Origin: Ruminococcus sp.
GTDB taxonomy: Bacteria; Bacillota; Clostridia; Oscillospirales; Ruminococcaceae
NCBI GenBank assembly: GCA_017529875.1
Contig: JAFXNC010000057.1
Location: 49,528 to 113,527, forward strand
DNA length: 64,000 bases
Reading direction: 5' to 3'
Below the pieces are notes generated by a model that saw nothing but the letters and a program-made list of their open reading frames with translations, did no database searches and was not told the DNA's origin. Below, one piece after another: positions 7,940 to 16,372 of this stretch. The position numbers and the translations under genes are program-made. Each line of letters begins with the position of its first letter. Within the stretch, counting starts at the first letter, position 1.

Positions 7940-10351
7940 ATGGATCTTTCAATGAGATGGCTCAAGGATTATGTTGATCTTAAAGCCGATGTAAAACAGT
8001 TCTGCTCGGATATCACTATCTCGGGCTCTAAGGTAGAATCCTACGGCGAGGAGGGCGCCTATCTCTCCAATGTGGTCGTGGGCAGGGTAGAGGAGATCGA
8101 GCGTCACCCCGACTCGGATCATATGTTTGTATGCCAGGTGAATGTGGGCGCAGAAGAGCTGGTGCAGATCGTCACCGGCGCTCAGAACGTCAACAAGGGC
8201 GACTATGTACCTGCGGCGCTTCACAAGTCCACCGTGCTCCATGAGGGCAAGGAGGTCAAGATCACCAAGGGCAAGCTCCGCGGCATCGCCTCCAACGGTA
8301 TGCTCTGCTCCCTGTCCGAGCTGGGACTGACCGTGCATGACTTCCCCTACGCTATTGAGGACGGCATCTTCATCCTGGGCGACGACTGCGACAAAACTCT
8401 CGGCATGGATATCCGCGAGGCTATCGGATTTAACGATACTACTGTCGAGTTCGAGATAACCTCCAACCGTCCCGACTGTATGTCGGTGATAGGTCTTGCA
8501 AGAGAGACCGCCGCCACCTACGGCATCCCCTACAACGTTAAAAAGCCCGAATACAAGGGCATCGACGGCGATGTGAACGACTACCTCAAGGTCGCCATCC
8601 ACAACACCGACCTTTGCAAGAGGTACATCGGAGCTATCGTCAAGAACGTCAAGATAGAGCCCTCCCCCCGCTGGATGAGAGAGCGTCTCCGCGCCAGCGG
8701 CGTGCGCCCTATCAATAACCTGGTGGATATCACCAACTTTGTAATGCTCGAATACGGCAGACCCATGCACGCCTTTGACCTCCGCTATGTGGAGGGCGGC
8801 GAGATCAATGTGAGAAATGCCGCAGAGGGGGAGAAGATCACCACCCTCGACGGCGTGGAGAGGACCCTCACCTCGAATATGCTGGTCATCGCCGACGCTA
8901 AGAAACCTGTGGCCATAGCGGGCATCATGGGCGGCGAGTACAGCGGCATCATGGAGGACACCACCACTGTTGTCTTCGAGTCGGCCTGCTTTGACGGCGC
9001 CTCTGTAATGACCACCTCCAAGAAGCTCGGTATGCGCACCGATGCCTCCGCAAGATACGAAAAGGGTCTCGACCCCCACGAGTGCTACGAGGCGCTGATG
9101 CGTGCCTGCCAGCTGGTCGAGGAGCTGGGCGCAGGCGAGGTCATCCGCAATTACATCGACTGCAACTACCAGTCCGAGGAACCCCGCACAGTAGAGTTCA
9201 ACGCCGACTGGATCAACCGTTTCCTGGGCACCGATATCCCCGAGGCACAGATGATCGAGTACCTCAACAGACTGGAGATCAAGGTGGAGAACGGCAAGGC
9301 CATTTCTCCCTGGTTCAGGATCGACCTGGGCGTCAAGGCCGATATCGCCGAGGAAGTCGCCCGCCTCTACGACTATAACAACATCCCCGACACCATCATC
9401 CGGGGCGTTGCCGAGGCCAAGCTGACTGACAAGCAGAAGTTCGAGCGCAGCATCAGACAGGCTCTGATCGCTATGGGCATCAACGAGATCGCCACATTCT
9501 CCTTCATCTCCCCCAAGTACTTCGACAAGATCAGACTGCCCGAGGATTCCAAGCTCCGCAATACAGTCAAGATCATCAACCCCCTGGGCGAGGACACCAG
9601 CGTCATGAGGACCACCGTTCTGCCCTCCGTATGCGAGGTGCTGGCACGCAACTACAACTTCCGCAACCCCGAGGCATATGTCTTTGAAATGGCAAGCGAG
9701 TACCTGCCTGTTGAGGGTCAGGAGCTCCCTGTGGAGCCTGTACGCCTCGGCATCGGCGTTTACGACACTCAGGACAGCTTTGATTTCTTCGACCTCAAAG
9801 GCATCGTGGAGGGCATCATGAAGAAGGCCGGCGTCACCGGCTATGAGGTATCCCGTCCCGGCGAGAACTGCACTTTTGACGAGGTGGTATCCTTCCACCC
9901 CGGAAGGTCTGCGGTGATAAGCTGCGACGGCGTTGAGCTGGGCATCTTCGGTGAGCTTCATCCGGCTGTATGCGAGAACTACGGCATCGGCACCCGCGCC
10001 TACGCTGCCAAGATCAACATTCCCGAGCTCATGGAGAAGGGCACCGATGAGCACAAGTACACCCCGCTGCCCAAGTTCCCCGCCACCACAAGAGATATCT
10101 CCGTTCTCTGCGACGCTGAGCTCCCGGCGGCAGAGCTTGAAAAGGCTATCCGCGGCGCAGTAGGCGGCATACTGGAGAAGGTCACCCTCTTTGACGTCTA
10201 CACCGGCGAGCAGATCGGCGAGGGCAAGAAGTCCGTTTCCTACTCCATTTCCATGCGCTCCCACGAGGGTACTCTCACCGACGAACAGGCTGACAAGGCT
10301 ATGGAGAAGGTAGTCAAGGCACTGGCTGCGCTCGGTGCCGAGAGACGATAA
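7940..10351 (+). CDS. pheT: Phenylalanine-tRNA ligase beta subunit
   Basis: PheT carries the editing and tRNA-binding domains of phenylalanyl-tRNA synthetase. The 803-residue length is normal. Domains in order: N-terminal DLSMRWLKDYVDL, the EMAP/OB-fold tRNA-binding domain (about 40-150, with HPDSDHMFVCQVNVG), the B3/B4 editing module (about 200-400, with ITSNRPDC and EYGRPMHAFDL), B5 (about 400-470), the catalytic-like domain (with FSFISPKYFDKI and NPLGEDTSVMR), and the C-terminal anticodon-binding FDX-ACB domain (PKFPATTRDISVLCD to the end). GGGAGGT lies before the ATG. No clear terminator follows; the next promoter starts about 70 bp on. Confidence 0.98.
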   Translation: MDLSMRWLKDYVDLKADVKQFCSDITISGSKVESYGEEGAYLSNVVVGRVEEIERHPDSDHMFVCQVNVGAEELVQIVTGAQNVNKGDYVPAALHKSTVLHEGKEVKITKGKLRGIASNGMLCSLSELGLTVHDFPYAIEDGIFILGDDCDKTLGMDIREAIGFNDTTVEFEITSNRPDCMSVIGLARETAATYGIPYNVKKPEYKGIDGDVNDYLKVAIHNTDLCKRYIGAIVKNVKIEPSPRWMRERLRASGVRPINNLVDITNFVMLEYGRPMHAFDLRYVEGGEINVRNAAEGEKITTLDGVERTLTSNMLVIADAKKPVAIAGIMGGEYSGIMEDTTTVVFESACFDGASVMTTSKKLGMRTDASARYEKGLDPHECYEALMRACQLVEELGAGEVIRNYIDCNYQSEEPRTVEFNADWINRFLGTDIPEAQMIEYLNRLEIKVENGKAISPWFRIDLGVKADIAEEVARLYDYNNIPDTIIRGVAEAKLTDKQKFERSIRQALIAMGINEIATFSFISPKYFDKIRLPEDSKLRNTVKIINPLGEDTSVMRTTVLPSVCEVLARNYNFRNPEAYVFEMASEYLPVEGQELPVEPVRLGIGVYDTQDSFDFFDLKGIVEGIMKKAGVTGYEVSRPGENCTFDEVVSFHPGRSAVISCDGVELGIFGELHPAVCENYGIGTRAYAAKINIPELMEKGTDEHKYTPLPKFPATTRDISVLCDAELPAAELEKAIRGAVGGILEKVTLFDVYTGEQIGEGKKSVSYSISMRSHEGTLTDEQADKAMEKVVKALAALGAERR

Positions 10352-10418
10352 ATATAGACAAAATCCACAAATCAAGCGCCGTTCAATTATGCTCTATGCC
10401 TAATTTTTTATAAAACTA

Positions 10419-10447
10419 TTGTTATTTTAAGCTTTTTGTTATATAAT
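10419..10447 (+). promoter_or_regulatory. Promoter of the ireB-like gene
   Basis: TTGTTA (10419-10424), a 17-bp spacer and TATAAT (10442-10447) form a strong sigma-A-type promoter in an AT-rich gap. A Shine-Dalgarno AAGGAG follows about 30 bp downstream. Confidence 0.75.
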
Positions 10448-10494
10448 AGTATCAGGTCAACAAATCGTACAGTTGGCATAAAGGAGATGAACAT

Positions 10495-10740
10495 ATGCAC
10501 GAACAGACAATGGAGTTTTCGGTCGTCAAGGATAATAAAGCAGAGATCAAGAAGAACCTGACGATCATTTACGATGCTCTGAAAGAGAAGGGCTACAACC
10601 CCATAAACCAGATAGTAGGCTATATCCTCTCCGAGGATCCCACCTACATAACCACCTACAACAAGGCTCGGAGCCTGGTTCGTCATATAGACAGAGATGA
10701 ACTGCTCCAGGAGCTTGTGAGGTCTTATCTTGACGTTTGA
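10495..10740 (+). CDS. IreB-family regulatory protein (UPF0297/YrzL)
   Basis: An 81-residue protein that fits the IreB/UPF0297 family along its length ([27 protein letters not shown], then [15 protein letters not shown] and [22 protein letters not shown]). In Enterococcus, IreB is a small dimer phosphorylated on N-terminal threonines by the kinase IreK and affects cephalosporin tolerance; Thr5 here could be such a site. In many Firmicutes this gene sits with alaS and ruvX (yqgF); here it stands alone between its own promoter and a strong terminator. AAGGAG precedes the ATG at 10495. The family call is firm; the role in this organism is inferred. Confidence 0.88.
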   Translation: MHEQTMEFSVVKDNKAEIKKNLTIIYDALKEKGYNPINQIVGYILSEDPTYITTYNKARSLVRHIDRDELLQELVRSYLDV

Positions 10741-10758
10741 TGCTGTGAAATAAAATTG

Positions 10759-10790
10759 CCGGCTTCGCTGTGAATGGCGAAGCCGGTTTT
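10759..10790. terminator. Bidirectional terminator between ireB and the suf operon
   Basis: A perfect 10-bp stem, CCGGCTTCGC (10759-10768) with GCGAAGCCGG (10777-10786), is followed by TTTTTT on the plus strand. On the minus strand it is followed by CAATTTTATTT, so it probably ends both the ireB and the rrf2/suf transcripts. Confidence 0.85.
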
Positions 10791-10802
10791 TTACGTTTCA
10801 GC

Positions 10803-11252
10803 TTATATGAAGCACATCATGTCGCTGGGATCGGCGCAGCGTTCCTTGTACTCTTTTATCAGGTCGGCGAGGGTCAACTGCTGGGTGAAGCTTCGCATAT
10901 AGCCGTTGAGCTTGTCCCAGAGGGAGGTGTTCACCGAGGCGCGGATGTCGTCCCCCTGCGCCTCGTCCCCCTCGAAAGTGTCGGAGAGTATGGTGTTGTC
11001 CAGGGCGTTGAGTATCTCCGAGAGGTAGATCTTGTCCGCCGGCCGCGACAGCTGATAGCCGCCCCGGGAGCCTTTTAGCCCCTTGACGAAGCCCCCCTGC
11101 CTGAGCCCCAGTATGATCTGTTCGAGGTACTTCTGAGACACCCTCTGCCTCTCGGCGATCTCCGCCGACGAGACTGTGCCGCCGTTTTCGGTGCTCACCG
11201 CGATGTCCGCCAGCGTCACGATGCCCAGCTCAACTCTTGTGGAGACCTTCAT
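10803..11252 (-). CDS. Rrf2-family transcriptional regulator of the suf operon
   Basis: A 149-residue Rrf2-type winged-helix protein starting MKVSTRVELGIVTLADIA at 11252; a 10-residue longer frame begins inside sufU and lacks a ribosome site. The DNA-binding helix is SSAEIAERQRVSQKYLEQIILGLRQGGFVKGLKGSRGGYQLSRP. Rrf2 proteins include IscR (Fe-S sensor) and CymR. Here the region where IscR has its three clustered cysteines reads TFEGDEAQGDD, with none; only two Cys lie at the extreme C-terminus (ERCADPSDMMCFI). It may therefore sense differently from IscR. It is the last gene of the suf operon, one base after sufU. Control of suf is likely from context. Confidence 0.9.
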   Translation of the reverse strand: MKVSTRVELGIVTLADIAVSTENGGTVSSAEIAERQRVSQKYLEQIILGLRQGGFVKGLKGSRGGYQLSRPADKIYLSEILNALDNTILSDTFEGDEAQGDDIRASVNTSLWDKLNGYMRSFTQQLTLADLIKEYKERCADPSDMMCFI

Positions 11253-11253
11253 T

Positions 11254-11691
11254 TCATTCCTCTCCTTTCCTGTTCTGGTCAAGCAGCTTGTCCATGGTGT
11301 TCCAGCTCAGCAGAGCGCATTTCACCCGCGCAGGCATCTTCGAGACGTTCTGCAAAGCCCCCGCTTCCTCCAGTTCTTCAAGCTCATCCTCGGTGATCTC
11401 ACCGCTTATCATCCGCCGGAACAGCCCGGTGTAGTGCTTGGCCTCCTCGGGGGTCTTGCCGATGATGAGATCCAGCATTATGTCCGCGCTGGCCTGGGAT
11501 ATGGCGCAGCCAAGCCCTGTGAATGAGCCGTCCGCTATGACGCCGTCACGGATATCCAGGTGCAGCTCTATGTCGTCGCCGCAGGTGGGATTGAGCCCCT
11601 TGCAGACGTGGGTCGCTCCGGGCAGGTCGTGTCTGTGGAGCGGGTGAAGATTGTGGTCGGCAAGTACCTCGCCGTAAAAGCTATCCGTCAT
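11254..11691 (-). CDS. sufU: SufU-type Fe-S assembly protein
   Basis: SufU in Gram-positive bacteria is a zinc protein that accepts sulfur from SufS and passes it to the SufBCD scaffold. The 145-residue product carries the three conserved cysteines and the aspartate in the expected contexts: NPTCGDDIEL, TGLGCAISQAS and ARVKCALLSW. The insertion typical of SufU over IscU lies between the second and third Cys. It starts inside the end of sufS and is followed by the Rrf2 gene. Cytosolic; identification is strong. Confidence 0.94.
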   Translation of the reverse strand: MTDSFYGEVLADHNLHPLHRHDLPGATHVCKGLNPTCGDDIELHLDIRDGVIADGSFTGLGCAISQASADIMLDLIIGKTPEEAKHYTGLFRRMISGEITEDELEELEEAGALQNVSKMPARVKCALLSWNTMDKLLDQNRKGEE

Positions 11692-12901
11692 AGCCCATTC
11701 GCCTCCTTATTGTTTTTAATGTGCCGATGAACCGCCTGATGTCCTCCTCGTCGTTGTAGAATGCAAGGCTCAGCCTCGCCGTTGACTGCACTCCGAGGTA
11801 CTGGTGGAGCGGCTGTGCGCAGTGGTGTCCGGCGCGGATCGCGATGCCGTCCGCGTCGAATATCGCCGCGATATCGTGGGGGTGTACCCCGTCTATGGTA
11901 AAGGTCAGTATGCCGTGATGCTCCGAGGCTTTCTCGGAGCCGATGATGTTGACGTGGGGTATCTGCTTCATCTCGCTGAAGGCAAGCTCTGTCAGCTCAC
12001 GCTCCCGGCTCACGATGCGGTCAAAGCCGATCTCGCTGATGTAGTCGATAGCCGCCGCCAGTCCAACCGCGCCGCCGGCGTTGACGGTGCCTGCCTCGAA
12101 TTTGTGGGGCAGCTCCGCGAAGGTTGCGCTGTCTCTCGTAACGTACTCGATCATCTCGCCGCCGTAGTGGAAGGGCGGCATACTGTTTAGCAGCTCCCGC
12201 CTGCCGTAAAGCACGCCTATGCCCATGGGTGCCATGAGCTTGTGCCCCGAGAATACCAGGAAATCTACCCCCAGCTCCTGCACGTTTACCGGCATATGAG
12301 GCACGCTCTGTGCGCCGTCGCAGACGGTGAGGGTGCCGTTTTCCCGGCATATCCGGGCGAACTCTGCCACCGGGTTGAGCCGTCCCAGCACGTTTGACAC
12401 CTGCGCCATGGCAAAGAGCTTTGTGCGGGGAGTGAGGGCGGCTTTGAGGGCGTCGGGAGTGTATTCGCCACGGCTGTCACATTCGAGATATTTCAGCACG
12501 GCGCCCTTTTCTTTGGCAAGCGCCTGCCAGGGCAGCAGGTCGGAGTGATGCTCCGAGATCGCTATGAGTATCTCGTCCCCTGCAAGAATATTAGCCCGCC
12601 CCCAGGAGTATGCGATCAGGTTGAGTCCCTCTGTTGCACCCCTGGTGAAGACTATCTCCTGAGTGCTTTCGGCTCCTATGAACCTGCGAACGGTCTCCCT
12701 TGCGTCCTCGTAAGCCTCGGTGGATCTCACACCGAGATCGTATAGCCCCCGCAGGGGATTGGCGTTGCACTCCCGGTAGTAGTTTTCCTCGTCCTCAAGG
12801 ACTTTGAGGGGTTTCTGCGTGGTGGCGGCATTATCCAGGTAGACCAATTCTTTGTACACTTGAAATACCGGGAACTGTGCCTTCGACATAAGCTCACTCA
12901 T
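11681..12901 (-). CDS. sufS: Cysteine desulfurase SufS
   Basis: SufS removes sulfur from L-cysteine as a protein persulfide, using pyridoxal phosphate. The 406-residue product begins at ATG 12901 (MSELMSKAQF), preceded by GGGAGGGGTGAGG; a TTG 18 bases upstream is less likely. Motifs: YLDNAATTQKP at the N-terminus, SEHHSD, the PLP lysine in FSGHKLMAPMGIGVLYG, and the sulfur-accepting cysteine in IRAGHHCAQPLHQ. This is the group II desulfurase pattern. The start overlaps the end of sufD, and sufU overlaps its end. Confidence 0.96.
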   Translation of the reverse strand: MSELMSKAQFPVFQVYKELVYLDNAATTQKPLKVLEDEENYYRECNANPLRGLYDLGVRSTEAYEDARETVRRFIGAESTQEIVFTRGATEGLNLIAYSWGRANILAGDEILIAISEHHSDLLPWQALAKEKGAVLKYLECDSRGEYTPDALKAALTPRTKLFAMAQVSNVLGRLNPVAEFARICRENGTLTVCDGAQSVPHMPVNVQELGVDFLVFSGHKLMAPMGIGVLYGRRELLNSMPPFHYGGEMIEYVTRDSATFAELPHKFEAGTVNAGGAVGLAAAIDYISEIGFDRIVSRERELTELAFSEMKQIPHVNIIGSEKASEHHGILTFTIDGVHPHDIAAIFDADGIAIRAGHHCAQPLHQYLGVQSTARLSLAFYNDEEDIRRFIGTLKTIRRRMGYDG

Positions 12902-13778
12902 CTTCCTCACCCCTCCCAAGGGAAGCTTTTATCCGCTGCTCGGTGACGCTGTCGCCGATAAGTCTGATAACTCTGTCAGTCCTCGACTGCGCCAGCAATG
13001 CAAGTATTTTATCCTCGGGTATGCCCCGCGAACGCATATAGAAGACCTGCTTTTCGTCCACTCGCCCGATGGATGCACCGTGGCTGCCTTCCACATCTTC
13101 CTCCGCACAGAGGATCAGCGGAACGGTCTTGTTGACGGCGCTGCCGCCCAGCATCAGCACGTCCTCCCGCTCCTCGCCTTTGGCGCCGGAAGCCCCGGAC
13201 TTGAAGTCGATAGTGCCCTTGAAGATCTTGAAGGCCTCGCCGCTGAGCACGCCCCTCACGTCGATGCGGGAGGTGCTTTTTCTGCCGGACTGCTCGGTGA
13301 GCAGGTTCAGATCGAGGCGGTCTTTGCCCCTCAGTTCGTAGGCGATATCGGCGGTGAATTCCGACCTGGCACCCTGCTCTACAGCGATCTCGCTGACAGT
13401 CCCGCTGCCCCCGAGATAGAGCTGCACCAGCGAGAAACGCGCCCTCGTCCCCAGCTCCGCCCTGACTTTGGTGACGGTCTCTGCTTTGCTGTCGAAGACC
13501 TCCACAAGCTTTACATCCGAACCGTCAGCGGCGCTGACGTTCACCTCAAAGCTTGTGCTGCTGTCCGAATTATTGTACAGTATCACGGTGCTCCTTTGGT
13601 TTTCCGCGACGGATAGCTTGTATGAAGAGCCTTCCTGCACATCGAGCCTTGCGATCCCGTCATCGGCACTTATATAGGCAGTTTCATATTGTTTTACGGT
13701 ATGCTCCGAACCGTTCACTCCCAGCCATGAAAAAGTCGGCACCGGAAGTATGTTAAGCATTGTCTTTTCCATTTGCAT
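12894..13778 (-). CDS. sufD: SufD-type scaffold protein
   Basis: A 294-residue member of the SufB/SufD beta-helix family, shorter than SufB as SufD usually is. The C-terminal half has the typical pattern with GAKGEEREDVLMLGGSAVNKTVP, CAEEDVEGSHGASIGRVDEKQVFYMRSRGI and the His/Glu-containing GSHGAS segment. With SufB and SufC it forms the Fe-S assembly scaffold. The ATG at 13778 overlaps the sufB stop (TGATG), so translation is coupled; a second ATG at 13772 is possible. Confidence 0.92.
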   Translation of the reverse strand: MQMEKTMLNILPVPTFSWLGVNGSEHTVKQYETAYISADDGIARLDVQEGSSYKLSVAENQRSTVILYNNSDSSTSFEVNVSAADGSDVKLVEVFDSKAETVTKVRAELGTRARFSLVQLYLGGSGTVSEIAVEQGARSEFTADIAYELRGKDRLDLNLLTEQSGRKSTSRIDVRGVLSGEAFKIFKGTIDFKSGASGAKGEEREDVLMLGGSAVNKTVPLILCAEEDVEGSHGASIGRVDEKQVFYMRSRGIPEDKILALLAQSRTDRVIRLIGDSVTEQRIKASLGRGEEDE

Positions 13779-15187
13779 CACCCTATGCTCCCGTGCATTT
13801 CAAGCCCGATGAGATTGTTCATTTCCATTGCGTATTCGAGGGGCAGTTCCTTCGAGACGTTGTCCGCGAAGCCCCTGACGATCATGGCTCTGGCGTCCTC
13901 CTCCGAGAGCCCTCGGGAGGTCAGATAGAAGATCGCCTCGTCGCTGATGCGGCCTATCCTCGCCTCGTGTCCGACGTCGCATTTATCGGTCTTTATGTCC
14001 ATTGCCGGCACTGTGTCGGAGCGCGAGATGCCGTCCAGCATCAGCGATTCGCAGTTGACAGAGCTCTTGCTGCCCGCGGCGTTTTCATTTACCACAACGG
14101 CGCTTCTGAAGGTGCTTATGCCCCCGGATTTGCTGATGGATTTCGTGTTCATGTAGGAGGAGGTCTCCGGGGCGTTGTGGATCATTTTAGCGCCCGTATC
14201 CAGATTCTGACCCTCGCCCGCAAATGTGATGCCGGTAAACTCCGCACTTGCTCCGTGGCCGTTTAATATACTCATAGGATAGAGATAGGATACGTGTGAA
14301 CCGAAGCTCCCGGATACCCACTCTATGCGTCCGTTTTCCTGGACTAATGCGCGTTTGGTGTTGAGATTGTACATATTCTTTGACCAGTTCTCAATAGTCG
14401 AGTAGCGCAGCGTGGCGCCCTTGCCTACGTACAGCTCCACACAGCCTGCGTGCAGTCCTGCCTCGTAGTACTTCGGCGCCGAACACCCCTCGATGAAGTG
14501 AAGATACGACCCCTCCTCGAGGATTATAAGCGTGTGCTCGAACTGCCCCGCACCCTTGGCGTTGAGCCGGAAATAGGATTGCAGCGGTATGTCCAAGTGT
14601 ACGTTTTTCGGGACATATACAAACGATCCTCCCGACCATACCGCACCGTGGAGCGCCGCGAATTTGTGATCGGTGGGCGGTACCAGCTTCATGAAATGAG
14701 AGCGTATCAGCTCCGCGTATTTCGGGTCGTGCATGGCGCTTTCAAGGTCTGTGTAGACCACCCCCGACTCCGCTACCTCCCGGCGCACGTTGTGATACAC
14801 CAGCTCGCTGTCGTACTGCGCCCCGACCCCGGCGAGGCTCTCCCGCTCCGCCTGTGGGATGCCCAGCTTTTCAAAGGTCTGCCTGATGTCCTCGGGGACG
14901 CTTTCCCAGTCGGTGTTCATGCGGCTTTTCTGCCGGATATACGTGACGATCCTGTCAACGTCCAGCCCGGAGATATCCGGCCCCCAGCTGACCATGGGCG
15001 TCCTGTTGTAGATGCTCAGGGACTTCTGGCGGAACTCCCTCATCCAGTCGGGGTCGTTCTTCTCGTCAGAGATCTCGGAGATTATCTCCGGCGTGATGCC
15101 ACTGTCCAAAAAATCTCCCTCGTTTTCCTCATACCGGAAATCGTATAGCGAGCGGTCAATGTCGCCTATCTGTGTCTTTTCCTTCAT
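13778..15187 (-). CDS. sufB: SufB Fe-S scaffold protein
   Basis: SufB, 469 residues, is the main scaffold subunit of the SufBCD complex. Recognisable segments are PPTDHKFAALHGAVWSGGSFVYVPKNVHLDIPLQ, FEHTLIILEEGSYLHFIEGCSAPKY with the conserved Cys, and the C-terminal VNCESLMLDGISRSDTVPAMD and CDVGHEARIGRISDEAIFYL (conserved His and Glu/Asp positions). It overlaps sufC by one base at its start and sufD at its end, in the standard C-B-D order. Confidence 0.97.
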   Translation of the reverse strand: MKEKTQIGDIDRSLYDFRYEENEGDFLDSGITPEIISEISDEKNDPDWMREFRQKSLSIYNRTPMVSWGPDISGLDVDRIVTYIRQKSRMNTDWESVPEDIRQTFEKLGIPQAERESLAGVGAQYDSELVYHNVRREVAESGVVYTDLESAMHDPKYAELIRSHFMKLVPPTDHKFAALHGAVWSGGSFVYVPKNVHLDIPLQSYFRLNAKGAGQFEHTLIILEEGSYLHFIEGCSAPKYYEAGLHAGCVELYVGKGATLRYSTIENWSKNMYNLNTKRALVQENGRIEWVSGSFGSHVSYLYPMSILNGHGASAEFTGITFAGEGQNLDTGAKMIHNAPETSSYMNTKSISKSGGISTFRSAVVVNENAAGSKSSVNCESLMLDGISRSDTVPAMDIKTDKCDVGHEARIGRISDEAIFYLTSRGLSEEDARAMIVRGFADNVSKELPLEYAMEMNNLIGLEMHGSIG

Positions 15188-15936
15188 TAGCTGTCCTTCC
15201 TGACGTAGGCCTCGAAACCGTTTTCGAGCACCTCAAATGCAAGTGCGCCGTCGCCCTCTTTGACTACCTGCCCCTCTGAGAGGATGTGCGTCCTGTCGAG
15301 GCTGAGATTCTCCAGCAGCCTTGCGTTGTGGGTTATTATCATCAGCGACCCGCCCACACTTTTTCTGTATTCCTCGATGCCCTTGGAGACGGTCTTCACC
15401 GCGTCAACGTCCAGCCCCGAGTCGGTCTCGTCGAGAATGGCGAGCCTTGGTCTGAGCATCAGCAGCTGCAAGATCTCCGCCTTTTTCTTCTCGCCGCCGG
15501 AGAAGCCCACATTCAGCTCCCGCTCGGCGTAGGCACTGTCCATATCCAGCAGCTCCATGGCTGCGGCCAGCTTTTTCTTGAAATCCCAGAGCTTTATCCG
15601 CGTCCCGGTGACCTGCTCCAGAGCGTTGCGCAGGAACTCCGAAAGGGTTATCCCCGGTATCTCCACCGGGTTCTGGAAGGAGAGGAATATCCCCAGCCTT
15701 GCACGCTTGTCGGCGGACAGTTCTGTGATATCCTCGCCGTCGAAGTATATTTTACCGCCGGTCACGGTGTACTCCGGGCTGCCCATAACAGTACAGCCCA
15801 GGGTGGATTTTCCGGCGCCGTTGTGTCCCATTATCACATGGGTCTCGCCCTCGCCGATCGAAAGGCTCACCCCGTGAAGCAGCTCCTTGTCCTCCGCGCT
15901 TACCGAAAGACCGGCGATCCTGAGTAATTCTGACAT
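15187..15936 (-). CDS. sufC: SufC ATPase
   Basis: SufC is the ABC-type ATPase that drives the SufBD scaffold. The 249-residue product starts MSELLRIAGLSV at 15936 behind AAGGAGG; a 30-residue longer frame is not supported. Walker A is GHNGAGKSTL, the Q-loop lies in LSFQNPVEIPGI, the signature reads VGFSGGEKKKAEILQL, Walker B is RLAILDETDSGLD, and ITHNARLL holds the H-switch. It is the first gene of the suf operon and follows the promoter at 16025-16053. Confidence 0.97.
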   Translation of the reverse strand: MSELLRIAGLSVSAEDKELLHGVSLSIGEGETHVIMGHNGAGKSTLGCTVMGSPEYTVTGGKIYFDGEDITELSADKRARLGIFLSFQNPVEIPGITLSEFLRNALEQVTGTRIKLWDFKKKLAAAMELLDMDSAYAERELNVGFSGGEKKKAEILQLLMLRPRLAILDETDSGLDVDAVKTVSKGIEEYRKSVGGSLMIITHNARLLENLSLDRTHILSEGQVVKEGDGALAFEVLENGFEAYVRKDS

Positions 15937-16024
15937 TGTTATCCTCCTTAGAAATGCATATCGTAAAGTGCCGCCGCAGCAGCTTTTTTGAAATAATCCT
16001 ACATATATACTATGAATTAAATCC

Positions 16025-16053
16025 ATTCTATCATTAAATCCCTACTTTGTCAA
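16025..16053 (-). promoter_or_regulatory. Promoter of the suf operon with direct repeats
   Basis: On the minus strand TTGACA (16053-16048), a 17-bp spacer and TAGAAT (16030-16025) form a near-consensus promoter. The 9-bp repeat GGATTTAAT (minus-strand sense) lies on both sides of the -10 box and could be the binding site for the Rrf2 protein; that last point is inference. Confidence 0.75.
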
Positions 16054-16278
16054 TATGTATTCTGTATTTTTATAGTTTTGAACAACAGTTTTTGACCCTT
16101 TTGATGCCTATTTGTTTACTATTCCTATCAAGTAAATATGATATATTGCAGGGGTATACCGTCAAAGCTACGCCGAATGTAGGAAAAGCACCGTATCTGC
16201 GCTGTGCGGCTGTGTTTTCATTGGACAGATTGCAAAAGCCGTGTTGACGCGAAAGCCGTCGATTCGTCAGTTTTATCG

Positions 16279-16307
16279 TTGACAAAAAACAGAAATTGGG
16301 CTATAAT
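16279..16307 (+). promoter_or_regulatory. Promoter of the diguanylate cyclase gene
   Basis: TTGACA (16279-16284), a 17-bp spacer and TATAAT (16302-16307) match the sigma-A consensus exactly. The transcript begins just before a 9-bp perfect hairpin (16316-16343). Confidence 0.8.
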
Positions 16308-16372
16308 TATAAGCAGTACCGGGCATTTGTGACCGCCCGGTACAATGATTCTGGAACGGAGCATCAACGATA

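Larger units (their letters stand above)
15937..16372. other. Intergenic stretch between divergent suf and cyclase genes
   Basis: This 436-bp gap is AT-rich in its middle. It holds the leftward suf promoter (16025-16053), a direct repeat ATTAAATCC at 16016-16024 and 16033-16041 that straddles the suf -10 box, the rightward promoter (16279-16307), and a perfect inverted repeat GTACCGGGC/GCCCGGTAC (16316-16343) in the 5' leader of the diguanylate cyclase gene. Short frames at 16047-16285 have no ribosome site, and I do not regard them as genes. Confidence 0.6.

Noticed and set aside
7949..10375. An 808-codon open frame on the minus strand opposite pheT
   Set aside because: It is a shadow of the pheT codon pattern in GC-rich DNA; the plus-strand product has all PheT domains and a ribosome site, the minus frame has neither motif nor start signal.
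16047..16285. Short frames on both strands between suf and the cyclase gene
   Set aside because: They overlap promoters, have no ribosome site and resemble no protein I know.
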